Shown: positions 36,751 to 46,270 of the stretch, in pieces
How the letters are laid out: every line of letters begins with the position of its first letter
Position numbering within the stretch: the first letter of the stretch is position 1
Assembly: GCF_013267595.1 (NCBI RefSeq)
Contig: NZ_CP054011.1
Coordinates: forward strand, 1,378,147 to 1,442,146
Direction of reading: 5' to 3'
DNA from: Prevotella melaninogenica
Lineage (GTDB): Bacteria > Bacteroidota > Bacteroidia > Bacteroidales > Bacteroidaceae
DNA length: 64,000 nt
Translations under genes and position numbers: made by a program
The notes under the pieces: generated by a model
What the model was told of the DNA's origin: nothing
What the model saw: the letters and a program-made list of their open reading frames with translations, nothing else
The model's database searches: none

Positions 36751-37848
36751 ATGAAACAAGAAGAAACTGACGAAAAATACATGCGTCGTTGCCTCCAATT
36801 AGCTCGTAATGGACAACTGCTTGCCAAGCCTAACCCAATGGTTGGTGCGGTTATTGTGAGCAAGGAGGGTAGGATTATCGGTGAGGGTTACCACGTACGC
36901 TGTGGCAAAGGACACGCAGAGGTGAACGCTTTTGCATCTGTAAGTAAAGAGGACGAGGCTTTGCTACGTGAAGCAACGGTGTATGTCAGTCTTGAGCCTT
37001 GCTCTCATTATGGGAAAACACCTCCTTGTGCCGACTTGATTATCAGTAAGGGTGTGCGCCGTGTCGTCTGTGGTTGCATCGATCCTTTTGCCGAAGTGCA
37101 AGGACGTGGAGTAAAGAAGATTCGCGAAGCTGGGATAGAAGTGACCGTGGGTGTATTGGAGAAAGAGTGTTTAGAACTGAATAAACGGTTTATTACTTAT
37201 AATACACATAAACGACCTTATGTGATATTGAAGTGGGCAGAAGCGAGTAGCCCCTCCCCCTTACCCCTCCCCCAAAGGGAGGGGAGTAATCACCGAGATT
37301 CCCCTAATAACTCAGAAAAAGTCATTGCCAATATAACTATTGAGAATAGAAACAATAGAATATATTGTAACTATAAACCTTCTGTGGCTTACATTGGCAA
37401 CTTGCCGGGTAAAGATTATCAGCCATTGATTATCTCTACTCCCTTTACAAAGATGTTAGTACATAAGATGAGGGCGGAGAATGATGCGATTCTCGTTGGG
37501 AAAACAACGGAAGAATTAGAACAACCACAGCTGACGGTAAGGGAATGGAGCGGTCCAAATCCAGAGAAGTTGGTGCTGACAAGTCAACCGACAAAAGCTG
37601 GAGAATACGCAACACCGGCTGAAGTGCTGTCGCATCTCTATGCTGAAAAGCAGCAAAGTCTCATCGTGGAAGGTGGTGCAAAGACTTTACAGAGTTTTTT
37701 GGATGCAGGACTATGGGACGAGATACGCATAGAATCGGCTCCTTTCACGGTTAACAAAGGTATCGAAGCGCCAAAACTTCCAGATAACCTACGTGTTATA
37801 AAGGTAGAGAAGTATGTTAACACGATTGTAACCTACGAGCGAGCGTAG
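36751..37848 (+). CDS. ribD: Riboflavin biosynthesis protein RibD (deaminase/reductase) with repeat insertion
   Basis: 365 residues from the ATG at 36751. The deaminase half is intact: HAEVNAFASV and PCSHYGKTPPCADLI zinc ligands. The reductase half starts RPYVILKWAEA (residue ~155-165) and should continue with a DGFID-like substrate motif. Instead about 50 residues follow, encoded partly by a CCCCTCC/GGAGGGG palindrome (SPSPLPLPQREGSNH), before homology resumes at QPLIISTPFTKMLVHKMRAENDAILVG. The late motif SLIVEGGAKTLQSFLDAGLWDE is present, but the section before it is shorter than usual. The reductase may be impaired or served by another enzyme. Confidence 0.9.
   Translation: MKQEETDEKYMRRCLQLARNGQLLAKPNPMVGAVIVSKEGRIIGEGYHVRCGKGHAEVNAFASVSKEDEALLREATVYVSLEPCSHYGKTPPCADLIISKGVRRVVCGCIDPFAEVQGRGVKKIREAGIEVTVGVLEKECLELNKRFITYNTHKRPYVILKWAEASSPSPLPLPQREGSNHRDSPNNSEKVIANITIENRNNRIYCNYKPSVAYIGNLPGKDYQPLIISTPFTKMLVHKMRAENDAILVGKTTEELEQPQLTVREWSGPNPEKLVLTSQPTKAGEYATPAEVLSHLYAEKQQSLIVEGGAKTLQSFLDAGLWDEIRIESAPFTVNKGIEAPKLPDNLRVIKVEKYVNTIVTYERA
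37251..37286. repeat. GC-rich palindromic repeat inside ribD
   Basis: CCCCTCCCCCTTACCCC then CCTCCC-CCAAA-GGGAGG; member of the family at 7991-8023 and 12330-12362, here translated in frame. Confidence 0.75.
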
Positions 37849-37893
37849 GATGAAATGACATCCATTCGATACAACAAAACGGCTAAAAACAAT

Positions 37894-37984
37894 TTATCTT
37901 CATGAAAAAAAGAAATTCTTTTCATGAAGATAAATATTTATTTTCACGACAAAAAATATTTCTTTTCATGAAAATAATTCGACA
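37894..37984. repeat. AT-rich TTTTCATGAAAA repeat block
   Basis: Three to four units of TTTTCATGAA.ATAAATATTTATTTTCACGAC type, ending TTTTCATGAAAATAATTCG. Almost the same block lies at 58294-58383; the end unit also occurs at 47152-47172. Confidence 0.75.
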
Positions 37985-38015
37985 ATAAGACTGAGTTGGA
38001 AGTGCAATAGTCTTT

Positions 38016-39305
38016 TTAATTGCACTTGTGTGTCATAATATTTAATACCATATCATCGGTAATACACATCGCTTCCTTACCTATACTTGTTAGGTTACGG
38101 ATAGACTTATCAACATCTTCATCAATGATTCCCTCTGCAGACGTTACGTGCTTTCCCTCCATGGAAAGCGTTGCAGAAAGGATAGCAGTTGACACTCCCG
38201 ATGAGATCTTCAGTGAACAACTTGGCTTCGCACCATCACAAATCATACCCGTAAGGTTGGCTATCATGTTCTTTACTGAATGACAAACATTGATATAATT
38301 GCCTCCCATCAGATAAGTAATACCACAACTGGAACCAATACTTGCTACTACACAACCGCAAAGGGCAGAGAGTGCACCAAGACTCTGCTTGATATAGATA
38401 GCGGTTAGATGACTCAAGGTGAGTGCTCGGATAAGTTCTTCACGTGTATTCTCATTCTCCTTCGCAAAGACTGCAACAGGATTGGTTGCACAGATGCCCT
38501 GATTTCCAGAACCACTATTACTCATCACTGGTATCAAAGCACCACCCATACGGGCATCACAGGCTGAAGCGGTCTTCGCAATAACGTGCGAGAAGATACT
38601 ATTACCAAAGATTCCGCGACTCAAAGGACGGTCCATTATCTTACCCAAACAATGTCCATAATTTCCCTTCAAAGCCTCAGCTGCAGCACGAAGATTATAA
38701 CGTTTTGCCTCAAGAATAAACTCAATCTCATCGACAGGAGTGGTTGTAGCAAACTCCCATACCGTATTGAGGTTCAGACAAAGGGGTGCTTTTTCGACAG
38801 CAGCTGTGCTGGGTTGCATCTTATCGAGCAGAACAGTACCGTCCTTCTCTTCAAAGACAATATTCGTATGAGTGCCAATGATAATGGCTGTCGCACGATG
38901 TCCCTCAGCCTCACAAGTAATTTCTATATATAGTTTCTCGGTGATACCGTCCTTCAGTTTGACATCAATTCGATTCTCACTGATAAATGTCTTGCCAACT
39001 TCCAATGTATCAGGTGTGAGGTCCTTGATAACCTCCAACTGATATTCTGACTTACCCACCAAAGCACCGATGGCAATGGCAATAGGCAGACCGATCATTC
39101 CCGTTCCAGGAATACCGACTCCCATCGCATTCTTCAGAATATTAGCAGAGAGCAACACGCTAATATGTTCTGGTCTCTGACCTAACAACTCTGTAGCACG
39201 TGCAGTACACAATGCCACAGCCATTGGCTCTGTACAACCCACAGCAGGTACTACCTGCTGGTGTATCAACTCGATAATCTGTTCTCTAATGTTCTTCTCA
39301 AGCAT
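38016..39305 (-). CDS. UPF0597/CyuA-like L-cysteine desulfidase family protein
   Basis: 429 residues. N-terminal VVPAVGCTEPMAVALCTARA and KNAMGVGIPGTGMIGLPIAIAIGAL, central SVFAKENEN, and a C-terminal half rich in Cys and Gly (SALCGCVVASIGSSCGITYLMGG, MICDGAKPSCSLKISSGV), the pattern of the L-serine-dehydratase-alpha-like UPF0597 family. Members such as CyuA need an Fe-S cluster and cleave L-cysteine to pyruvate, ammonia and sulfide. Function is inferred from the family. Monocistronic. Confidence 0.88.
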   Translation of the reverse strand: MLEKNIREQIIELIHQQVVPAVGCTEPMAVALCTARATELLGQRPEHISVLLSANILKNAMGVGIPGTGMIGLPIAIAIGALVGKSEYQLEVIKDLTPDTLEVGKTFISENRIDVKLKDGITEKLYIEITCEAEGHRATAIIIGTHTNIVFEEKDGTVLLDKMQPSTAAVEKAPLCLNLNTVWEFATTTPVDEIEFILEAKRYNLRAAAEALKGNYGHCLGKIMDRPLSRGIFGNSIFSHVIAKTASACDARMGGALIPVMSNSGSGNQGICATNPVAVFAKENENTREELIRALTLSHLTAIYIKQSLGALSALCGCVVASIGSSCGITYLMGGNYINVCHSVKNMIANLTGMICDGAKPSCSLKISSGVSTAILSATLSMEGKHVTSAEGIIDEDVDKSIRNLTSIGKEAMCITDDMVLNIMTHKCN

Positions 39306-39380
39306 AATGATGTGATTTAGGTTTAGCTTGATATTATTATGATATTAAATAATTCTCCTTCGTTTCTACCCTCTCAAACA

Positions 39381-39794
39381 TCAATCTATTTGAGAGAGCT
39401 TGTTGTCTAACTCTTGTCGCATAGCCTCCATCTTTTGACGTCGGTCGATAGAGAATGTAGAGTCATTCGCCTCCACATAATCAAATAAAGCGTATGCTTT
39501 TTCCAACAGTATTTGGCGCAAAGGTTGCCCCTTATAGCTTCCTTCGGCATAAAGTAACTCTGCAACCATATTGATTTTGTCTATCCGTTCTTCCTCTTTC
39601 CACTGCTCCTTGGCATATGTCAACAGCTCATCAACGGAGAGATTACGTAAATCATCATACTCTCCAACATACTGTCTGTAAAGGTCTTTCAAGTCCTTAT
39701 CTCGCTTCAACTCATCATCTTTCTTTGTTAGAAAGCGCGAAATTGCAGCATTGAATTCCTCTATCAAGCGAATAAAATAATCTCGTTGTAACAT
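39381..39794 (-). CDS. Uncharacterised helical protein
   Basis: 137 residues from the ATG at 39794 (MLQRDYFIRLIEEFNAAISRF); the longer frame adds a hydrophobic stretch that is probably untranslated. Almost entirely charged helices, with LSVDELLTYAKEQWKEEERIDKINMVAELLYAEG and a C-terminal coiled-coil-like end. No signal peptide. Family not named with confidence; similar short proteins are common in Bacteroidales. Confidence 0.65.
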   Translation of the reverse strand: MLQRDYFIRLIEEFNAAISRFLTKKDDELKRDKDLKDLYRQYVGEYDDLRNLSVDELLTYAKEQWKEEERIDKINMVAELLYAEGSYKGQPLRQILLEKAYALFDYVEANDSTFSIDRRQKMEAMRQELDNKLSQID

Positions 39795-39892
39795 AGTAGA
39801 TTTCCTTTTATGACACAAAAGTAAATAAAAAATTGATATAAATCCACTTTTCAGTGTGTAATTAAACAAAAAATATTTTAGAATTGAGCTTA

Positions 39893-39935
39893 TAAAGAAT
39901 TAGCCCAATTAGCCTAATAAGGCCAATTGGGCTAA
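39893..39935. repeat. TTAGCC/GGCTAA palindromic repeat
   Basis: ATTAGCCCAATTAGCC and GGCCAATTGGGCTAAT mirror each other, right after the helicase 3' end. The same words are embedded in long-repeat copies B and C. Confidence 0.6.
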
Positions 39936-39949
39936 TAGAATAGATACTT

Positions 39950-41920
39950 TCAGGACTGTGAAAGACTTTTCCACAGCTTCTTGTAAAATTCATGTTTGGT
40001 CATTGTTTGGACATTACCAAGGATAATCAACTTCATTCTGGCACGTGTTATGGCAACGTTCATACGACGTAAATCACGTAAAAAACCTATCTGACCATCA
40101 TCATTGGAACGCACAAGAGAAATGAGTATCACGTCGCGTTCTTGTCCTTGGAAGCCATCAACGGTGTTCACACTGATAAGACTTCGATAGGGCTTGAAGA
40201 ATGCTCGCTTCTTTATCAGGCTACGAAGATACTGCACTTGAGCACGATAAGGAGAGATAACGCCCACATCTATCCGCTCATCTAACACACGCTGCTTCCC
40301 TATCTTAGTAAAGTAATCGACTAAAGTCTTGAGTGTTAGCTCTGCTTCTCCTTTATTTATACGCCCAAAAGAAGAACCAACAAACTGCTCATGAAAGGCG
40401 TTTTCCTTGTCATTATCCAACTGGGAAGGAGCAGAATTAGCCTCACTTTCCGTCAAATCATACGATGCTACGACAGCCTCATCGGACGTATCAATCCATA
40501 CCATTGGATTGTCATAATCGAGGATGCCACGATATTTAATCTGCGGAGCGGTCTCCACCTGTCCACCATAGAACCAATCGGATGAGAAGCGCATAATCTC
40601 TTCGTTCATTCGATACTGCACCTTCAACAGCGTTACAACCTCTGGTTTATTCTCTACGATACGTTCCATCAGGGTCTTTCCTAAGCCTCCACGCAGGGCA
40701 GCAATGCTTTTCACAGTCGGTGGAAGTTGACAATGATCACCCGCAAAGATGACTCTTGACGCTCTACGAATGGCTATCCAGCAGGCTGCTTCAAGGGCTT
40801 GTGCAGCCTCATCGATGAATAAAGTCGTAAAATTCTGACCTTCCATTATCCTACTGTTTGCACCAACGAGGGTGGAAGCAACGACACGTGCCTCGCCGAA
40901 TAACGCTGCATTGATACGTATCTCAAGCTCTGTGGCACGGCTTTTCAGCCTATCCATCTTCTGATGATAGCTTTCAGAACCTTTCTTTCTGTTGTTTCTC
41001 AGTTCACGAATAGCCTTCCGAATCGACCACAACTGAGGGTAATCAGGATGCGCTTCAAACTTTCGTTCGTATGTAAACCCCAGCATCTTATCATTCACTC
41101 GGGTAGGATTACCAATGCGAAGAACATTGATACCACGGTCAACAAGCTTCTCACAAATCCAGTCAACAGCCATATTACTCTGCGCACAGACCATTACCTG
41201 ACTCTCTCGCATCAGTGTTTCGTTGATTGCTTCGACCAATGTTGTTGTCTTACCTGTTCCCGGTGGACCATGAACTACCGCCACATCCTTTGCCCATAAC
41301 ACCTCGTTGACAGCCTTTTCTTGCGTTGGATTCAGCCAAGGTAATCGAATAGGAGCAAAGGAGAACCTCTCTGCCTTTTGTCGTGAATAGAACAAGTCGC
41401 GAAGATAAGCCAGCCTATTTCCCTTTGCTTTCATGGTACGGTCTAACGCATCGAACATCATTTGATAACTCATTTCATCAAAACCTAACTGGCAACCAAC
41501 CTGTTCTGAAGCTGATTGTAGGTCTAACAAGGGTGCGGAATCGGGGACAGCAACAACCATTCTGTCGCCTTCTACATACGATACCGTACCTGTAAAGCCA
41601 TAGTATTTCAGCTGAACAGCCTTATTAGGAGAGCCTTCCTCTTTCGCAATAAACTTAAAGAAAAGGAGCGGACGACCACATTCAAAGTTATGTTCAATAT
41701 CCCCATCCTGTGTACGAAATACCTCAATGCACAGTTGGTTGAGTCCATTATAAAACCGTTTACCCACTCTTAATGGGAACCAAGCGTCACCTCGCTTCAC
41801 TTTCCGCTGCATACCAGCAGTCTCAGTCTGCTTTCTAAAGGCTTCTTTCTCGGCATAATACTCCATTTGAAGCAGCAAACGCTGACGTTGTAAGAGTTGT
41901 ATTGGACTTTCCTGAAGCAT
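39950..41920 (-). CDS. SF1 (UPF1/DNA2/IGHMBP2-like) helicase
   Basis: 656 residues. An N-terminal beta-rich domain (about 40-150, LKYYGFTGTVSYVEGDRMVVAVP) precedes the motor. Walker A is GPPGTGKTTTLVEAI near residue 219; the DEAA box is LFIDEAAQALEAA; later motifs are FAGDHCQLPPTVKS, VTLLKVQYRMNE, VNTVDGFQGQERDVILISLVRS and MNVAITRARMKLIILG. This is a superfamily 1B helicase, 5'-3', acting on DNA or RNA; its cellular role in Bacteroidales is unknown. Monocistronic. Confidence 0.93.
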   Translation of the reverse strand: MLQESPIQLLQRQRLLLQMEYYAEKEAFRKQTETAGMQRKVKRGDAWFPLRVGKRFYNGLNQLCIEVFRTQDGDIEHNFECGRPLLFFKFIAKEEGSPNKAVQLKYYGFTGTVSYVEGDRMVVAVPDSAPLLDLQSASEQVGCQLGFDEMSYQMMFDALDRTMKAKGNRLAYLRDLFYSRQKAERFSFAPIRLPWLNPTQEKAVNEVLWAKDVAVVHGPPGTGKTTTLVEAINETLMRESQVMVCAQSNMAVDWICEKLVDRGINVLRIGNPTRVNDKMLGFTYERKFEAHPDYPQLWSIRKAIRELRNNRKKGSESYHQKMDRLKSRATELEIRINAALFGEARVVASTLVGANSRIMEGQNFTTLFIDEAAQALEAACWIAIRRASRVIFAGDHCQLPPTVKSIAALRGGLGKTLMERIVENKPEVVTLLKVQYRMNEEIMRFSSDWFYGGQVETAPQIKYRGILDYDNPMVWIDTSDEAVVASYDLTESEANSAPSQLDNDKENAFHEQFVGSSFGRINKGEAELTLKTLVDYFTKIGKQRVLDERIDVGVISPYRAQVQYLRSLIKKRAFFKPYRSLISVNTVDGFQGQERDVILISLVRSNDDGQIGFLRDLRRMNVAITRARMKLIILGNVQTMTKHEFYKKLWKSLSQS

Positions 41921-42043
41921 ATCTTTTTATAGTTGACAAGTTAACGAGTAGACGAGTTAACAAGTTGCTTGTAAATAATTAAAACGATATTATATATAAA
42001 TAAAAGCACAGTTTACGCACTAAGTATAAAAGAAAGTAGGTCA

Positions 42044-42826
42044 CTAAAAAAAGAACATTGTACGACTATTCTGCTTCTTCTGTGCCAAAGCATTTTCCAT
42101 TTGCTTTGTAGCAGCCTTAAAGAAGAACGCAATTAGATGTTCATTCGTCCCTTCCATTCGTATGGTTCGCAAAGCAGCGATATACTCCTGACGATCTTCT
42201 TTCTGTATAATCAATTCTGGATAATCATGACGTAGCAAGATGAAGTTGGATAACAACCTGCCTGTTCTCCCATTCCCATCACGGAAAGGATGTAGGTATT
42301 CAAAGAAACCATGGAACCGAGCAGAAAGAATCATAGGGTGAAGTTCTCCACGTTTCATCATATCAGCTGTTGAAGACATCAGTCGTGGTACCTGTGCCAC
42401 CAATCCCTCATGTTCGCCAAAAACCGTATCACCAGCCGCCATATCCACCGTTGTAAACTCCCCAGGTACGGCATCTGCCTGCTTATAAGTGAGCGTACGA
42501 AGTGTTACCAACCTATTGATAGTCTTCAATAGTTCGACATCAAAAGGGTGATCTAAATGATTATGCATCCATTCATATGCTGCAAAGTGGTCTGCCATCT
42601 CCTGACATTCCAGCAAAGACTTGCCAACTGGATGATAGCCTAACTGCTCTTCAAACAGACAACGTGTATCATCCACCGAGAAAGAAGACCCCTCTATACC
42701 ACAGCTATGGCAGGAAAAAAGGATTTCAGAATACTCTCTAAACGCCTTCTTCCCCATTGGCAGCACTATCTTTTCTTGATACTCTGCTACCAATTCATCA
42801 TATCTTTTTATCTCTGTTTCAAACAC
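42044..42826 (-). CDS. Fic-domain AMP transferase, class II autoinhibited
   Basis: Start taken as GTG at 42826 (VFETEIKRYDELVAEYQEKI): the in-frame ATG at 42895 would add 23 hydrophobic residues that overlap the upstream gene and a TATATTTG promoter box. The inhibitory helix motif SCGIEGSSFS fits [S/T]xxxE[G/N] and lies N-terminal, as in class II Fic. The catalytic loop HPFRDGNGRTGRLL is complete. It should AMPylate (or otherwise modify) target proteins unless inhibited. Not next to an antitoxin gene. The target is unknown. Confidence 0.85.
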   Translation of the reverse strand: MFETEIKRYDELVAEYQEKIVLPMGKKAFREYSEILFSCHSCGIEGSSFSVDDTRCLFEEQLGYHPVGKSLLECQEMADHFAAYEWMHNHLDHPFDVELLKTINRLVTLRTLTYKQADAVPGEFTTVDMAAGDTVFGEHEGLVAQVPRLMSSTADMMKRGELHPMILSARFHGFFEYLHPFRDGNGRTGRLLSNFILLRHDYPELIIQKEDRQEYIAALRTIRMEGTNEHLIAFFFKAATKQMENALAQKKQNSRTMFFF

Positions 42827-42888
42827 TTTACAAATATAATACTTTTTATCTAATATCCATTCTACAACGAATAAAAAACAGAAAGGGC

Positions 42889-43644
42889 TTAACAACTGAA
42901 GTCATCAACAATCTCAGCAGCTTTTCCTATTTGTAAACCTGGGGGCGCACAAGAAGATAAGAACAAGACAACTCTGAGGTTTTCATAATGCAATGGCAAA
43001 GAAAGAACAAGGTCTAACTTTCCATCTCCATCCAAATCGCCAGCAAACAGAAGACGGAAATAAGCCCCATCCACCTCCGCTTCTCTGCAGATTCGCTCTC
43101 CATTCAGTAACAGGGTATAGTTCTTATAGACATCCTCACCTTGTGCCTTTGCCTCTAACTTATAATGTTTTCCTGCAAAAGTAAAGCTACTTGTAGTGCC
43201 CGGCGCAAGAAAAGTAGTATCAGAAATCTCTACATCAGCAGTCTTTACCTTCCCCAGATTGATAGGCAACTGATTGACGAATAAGATTGTATTTCGTTTC
43301 CCCGACAAGTGAGGTGTCATTCCTCCCACACATGCATCTTCCTTTTTCTGAATACTATAACACGCCTTTCCTACATAATAATCTTTCCCATCCTTATATA
43401 GTTCAACCCAATTCTTATTTATCAATGTATCGGGGTTACAAAAACGATAAGCAAAAGGAACCAGAATCTTATATGTTAGTGGTGTCTTCTTCGCAACCTT
43501 AACACTATCAACCTTCTTTACAGGCACACTATCTTCCTGTTGTACAGACGACTCCTGCGCCTGACTAACGGGCTTCTTATCGGTACAAGAAAGAAGTATC
43601 ATACAAAGACTCAACAAAAAGACAAGAAACTTAACTTTCTTCAT
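42889..43644 (-). CDS. Lipoprotein with FG-GAP/VCBS-like end
   Basis: 251 residues from the ATG at 43644 (MKKVKFLVFLLSLCMILLSC). Lipobox LLSC. The linker after it is Ser/Val/Lys-rich. The C-terminal part has AGDLDGDGKLDLVLSLPLHYENLRVVLFL, a calcium-binding FG-GAP-like loop, also found in the paired lipoproteins at 56.5-58.1 kb. Function unknown; located before the Fic gene on the same strand, with a separate promoter likely for Fic. Confidence 0.72.
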   Translation of the reverse strand: MKKVKFLVFLLSLCMILLSCTDKKPVSQAQESSVQQEDSVPVKKVDSVKVAKKTPLTYKILVPFAYRFCNPDTLINKNWVELYKDGKDYYVGKACYSIQKKEDACVGGMTPHLSGKRNTILFVNQLPINLGKVKTADVEISDTTFLAPGTTSSFTFAGKHYKLEAKAQGEDVYKNYTLLLNGERICREAEVDGAYFRLLFAGDLDGDGKLDLVLSLPLHYENLRVVLFLSSCAPPGLQIGKAAEIVDDFSC

Positions 43645-43844
43645 AATCACATGTTTAACACCTTTCAGCAAACATTATTATCATATATCACACGCTGCAA
43701 AAATAACACTTTTCCCTCTATATTCCAACCTCGAACGCTATAAAAGACACAATAGTATTAACTATATATGGGTATTTTGCACCATAACCCCACTTATTTA
43801 CCTTTTTTATCCTAACTTCTTACGCCACTTCCACGAATATTTAC

Positions 43845-43852
43845 TATTTTTG
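43845..43852 (+). promoter_or_regulatory. -7 element upstream of C69 dipeptidase
   Basis: TATTTTTG about 40 bases before the ATG; the -33 box is not clear. Confidence 0.45.
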
Positions 43853-43892
43853 TCATCAATAATTAACAATAAGAACTAAGACTCTTAAGCTT

Positions 43893-45335
43893 ATGAAAAC
43901 AAACAAAGTGCAAATTGAGCACAAACTCCCTTCAGAGTGTACAACCATCATCATTGGTCAAGAACAGACAGCTGATGGTTCTATGATAGTAGCGCGTTCA
44001 GAGGACTGGGACGCTATGGAAGCTAAGAACTACGAGATATTTGAGGGTACAGACAATGGTCCACGTGAGTTCGTTGCAAAGGATAGCCCTTTCCGTTGCG
44101 AACTCCCAGAGAAGGCTTTGGGCTATTCTGCCCTTTCTCCGTATAATCTTCACGGTCATTGGGGCAGTGCTGGTTTCAACACAGCAGGTGTGGGAATGAG
44201 TGCTACGGAGAGTATCTTCAGTAGTGACGAGGTGTTGAAACATGACCCATTGGTCGAGAATGGTGTGGCAGAGAACTCTGTCTTCAACATTACCCTACCT
44301 TACGTCCGTACCGCCCGCGAAGGTGTTGAGCGATTGGGTATGCTCATCGAGAAATATGGTATTGCTGAAGGTTTCGGCATTGGCTTTGTAGATAGCAAGG
44401 AAATATGGTACTTGGAGACAGCTTGCGGCCATCGTTGGTTGGCTTGCCGTATGCCAAAAGATCAGTATTTCGTAACTGGTAACCAGAGCCGTTTCCGTAC
44501 ATACGACCCTAATGATAAAGAGAATTACCTCACATCAGCCGACTTAATTGAGTTTGCTGAGAAGCATGGACTTTACAATCCAGCACAGGGTGCCTTTGAT
44601 TTCCATGAGGCTTACGCACGTGATATCAAACTCGACACCACCTATAACTACCCACGTGTATGGGGATTGCAGCAGTTCTTCTCTCCAGAAATCAAGAATG
44701 ACGTAACAAAGAACACCTTCCCTGTCTTAACTAAGGCTGCTCATAAGGTCACACTGACCGAACTTCGCACCGCATTCCGCTTCCACTACGATAATACGGA
44801 GCACGACCCATATCTCAATAGTAATCCAAAGGAACCTTACCGTCCTGTTTCTATCTTCCGTACCACACAGACCCACCTCCTGCAGGTACGTCCAGAACTG
44901 CCACAGGCTATCGGTTGTGTGAATTATGTTGCTATGGGTATGGCAGACCTCGGTGTGTTCCTCCCACTCTATCAGGGTATCACTTCCTATCCAGAGGCTT
45001 ACACAAAGGGGAATGGTGAGTCAAGTGCTGACTCAGCTTATTGGAAGTTCCGCAAGATAATGGTATTGGGTATGACCAACTATAACAAGTATGCTCCTAC
45101 CATCAAAGAGGCGTATGCAAAGTTTGAAGCTGAAACCGACCAGCGTCAACGTGAGATGGAAGAAGAATATCTACGCATCTACAAGACGCAACCTCTCCAT
45201 GCACAAGACTTGTTACAGGCGTTCTCTGATAAGATTCTTAACAGTGCACTCGACCTTGCCGATCGTCTACAAGAGAAGCTCTTTACACTGATGACACAAG
45301 ACATTCAGCAGGAGTATCTCTTCCACGGAGCATAA
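43893..45335 (+). CDS. pepD: C69-family dipeptidase
   Basis: 480 residues, typical length. The Ntn-hydrolase nucleophile region is ECTTIIIGQEQTADGSMIVARSEDWD, with Cys at residue 16, implying removal of the first 15 residues by self-processing. Other motifs: SPYNLHGHWGSAGFNTAGVGMSATES, GIGFVDSKEIWYLET and YFVTGNQSRFRTYD. No secretion signal is obvious. Peptidase family C69 enzymes cleave dipeptides, which suits an amino-acid-fermenting Prevotella. A strong terminator follows at 45372. Confidence 0.92.
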   Translation: MKTNKVQIEHKLPSECTTIIIGQEQTADGSMIVARSEDWDAMEAKNYEIFEGTDNGPREFVAKDSPFRCELPEKALGYSALSPYNLHGHWGSAGFNTAGVGMSATESIFSSDEVLKHDPLVENGVAENSVFNITLPYVRTAREGVERLGMLIEKYGIAEGFGIGFVDSKEIWYLETACGHRWLACRMPKDQYFVTGNQSRFRTYDPNDKENYLTSADLIEFAEKHGLYNPAQGAFDFHEAYARDIKLDTTYNYPRVWGLQQFFSPEIKNDVTKNTFPVLTKAAHKVTLTELRTAFRFHYDNTEHDPYLNSNPKEPYRPVSIFRTTQTHLLQVRPELPQAIGCVNYVAMGMADLGVFLPLYQGITSYPEAYTKGNGESSADSAYWKFRKIMVLGMTNYNKYAPTIKEAYAKFEAETDQRQREMEEEYLRIYKTQPLHAQDLLQAFSDKILNSALDLADRLQEKLFTLMTQDIQQEYLFHGA

Positions 45336-45371
45336 AAGCAAGGAGAATCCTACTTTTATAACAATAAGACT

Positions 45372-45416
45372 GGCTGTATCAACTGGCAAACAATGCCACT
45401 TGATACAGCCTTTTTC
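45372..45416 (+). terminator. Intrinsic terminator of pepD
   Basis: GGCTGTATCAA pairs with TTGATACAGCC (45400-45410), followed by TTTTTC. Confidence 0.9.
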
Positions 45417-45439
45417 TTAGGGAAAAGATACTAAAAACG

Positions 45440-45896
45440 TTTTCATTTTAATAGCTCGAAAAAATGTAAAAGAGGGTTTGAAAAAACATTACAAAAACAC
45501 CAACAAGCCCTCTATAAATAACAACAAAAACACCTATAAAAAGCAGATTTGTAACCAACAGGAAATCAATCAGTTATAAAGTAGTACAAAAAAGGTGCTT
45601 AATTGGACTTCAAAAGGGCGTTAGTAAGCGTCTTAAAGGGCACCTTTAGCAATTCAATTAGGCGTCTTTTAGAAGCCAAAAGAGCATGTATAGGTTTTGA
45701 GTCGCACGAAAATAGTTTACAAATCCCAGTAATATGAGAATGAATTGTTTGTAGAAGACGAATAGACATCATATCAATTAGCATTTAATCTTATATTCTA
45801 TTCGCTTTTGTAAGACCATCTATTTGGGAGTAATCACACCATGTTAGAGTATGAGCCCTTATTCTATTTCCAATCTATACATTTAACAGAAGAACT
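45440..45896 (+). repeat. Dispersed long intergenic repeat, copy D (core 45590-45691)
   Basis: Begins TTTTCATTTTAATAGCTCG and ends ACATTTAACAGAAGAACTC, with the GGTGCTTAATTGGACTTCAA core. It fills most of the 710-bp gap before tRNA-Arg. Confidence 0.85.
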
Positions 45897-45981
45897 CTTT
45901 TTTAGCAGCAAATCACATGCTGTAACAACAGTAAAAAGGTAAAAAAACTGTCGTTTCAACATATATATAACTTTTTTTTTC

Positions 45982-45989
45982 TATCTTTG
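45982..45989 (+). promoter_or_regulatory. -7 element of tRNA-Arg
   Basis: TATCTTTG, about 57 bases before the tRNA 5' end. Confidence 0.55.
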
Positions 45990-46045
45990 CAAACAAGAGT
46001 TATTACCTATTCGCTTGTTAGAAGCAAAGCAAAACCTAAAAACTC

Positions 46046-46117
46046 GCTCTGATAGTTCAATGGATAGAACGTAGGTTTCCTAAACCTTTGATCCGGGTTC
46101 GATTCCCGGTCGGAGTA
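46046..46117 (+). tRNA. tRNA-Arg (anticodon CCU)
   Basis: GCUCUGA pairs with UCGGAGU and the discriminator is A; CCA is not encoded. The anticodon arm has loop UUCCUAA, giving CCU. The T-arm GGGUUCGAUUCCC is perfect. Confidence 0.93.
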
Positions 46118-46270
46118 CTAAATATCACTTCTTATCCTCTCCCTTGTAAGAGAGAAGAGTCTGATTATCATTTTTATATAGATTTACTACTAACAACCTA
46201 AAGGAAATATATACCCCATAGTATTTTTCAATCCGCTCTCAAGCAACAGAGAGACTAAAGAAGAGACTTT

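Noticed and set aside
37894..37984. AT-rich block as an origin of replication or DnaA-box cluster
   Set aside because: No TTATCCACA-like DnaA boxes and no dnaA/dnaN neighbours; the same block recurs elsewhere.
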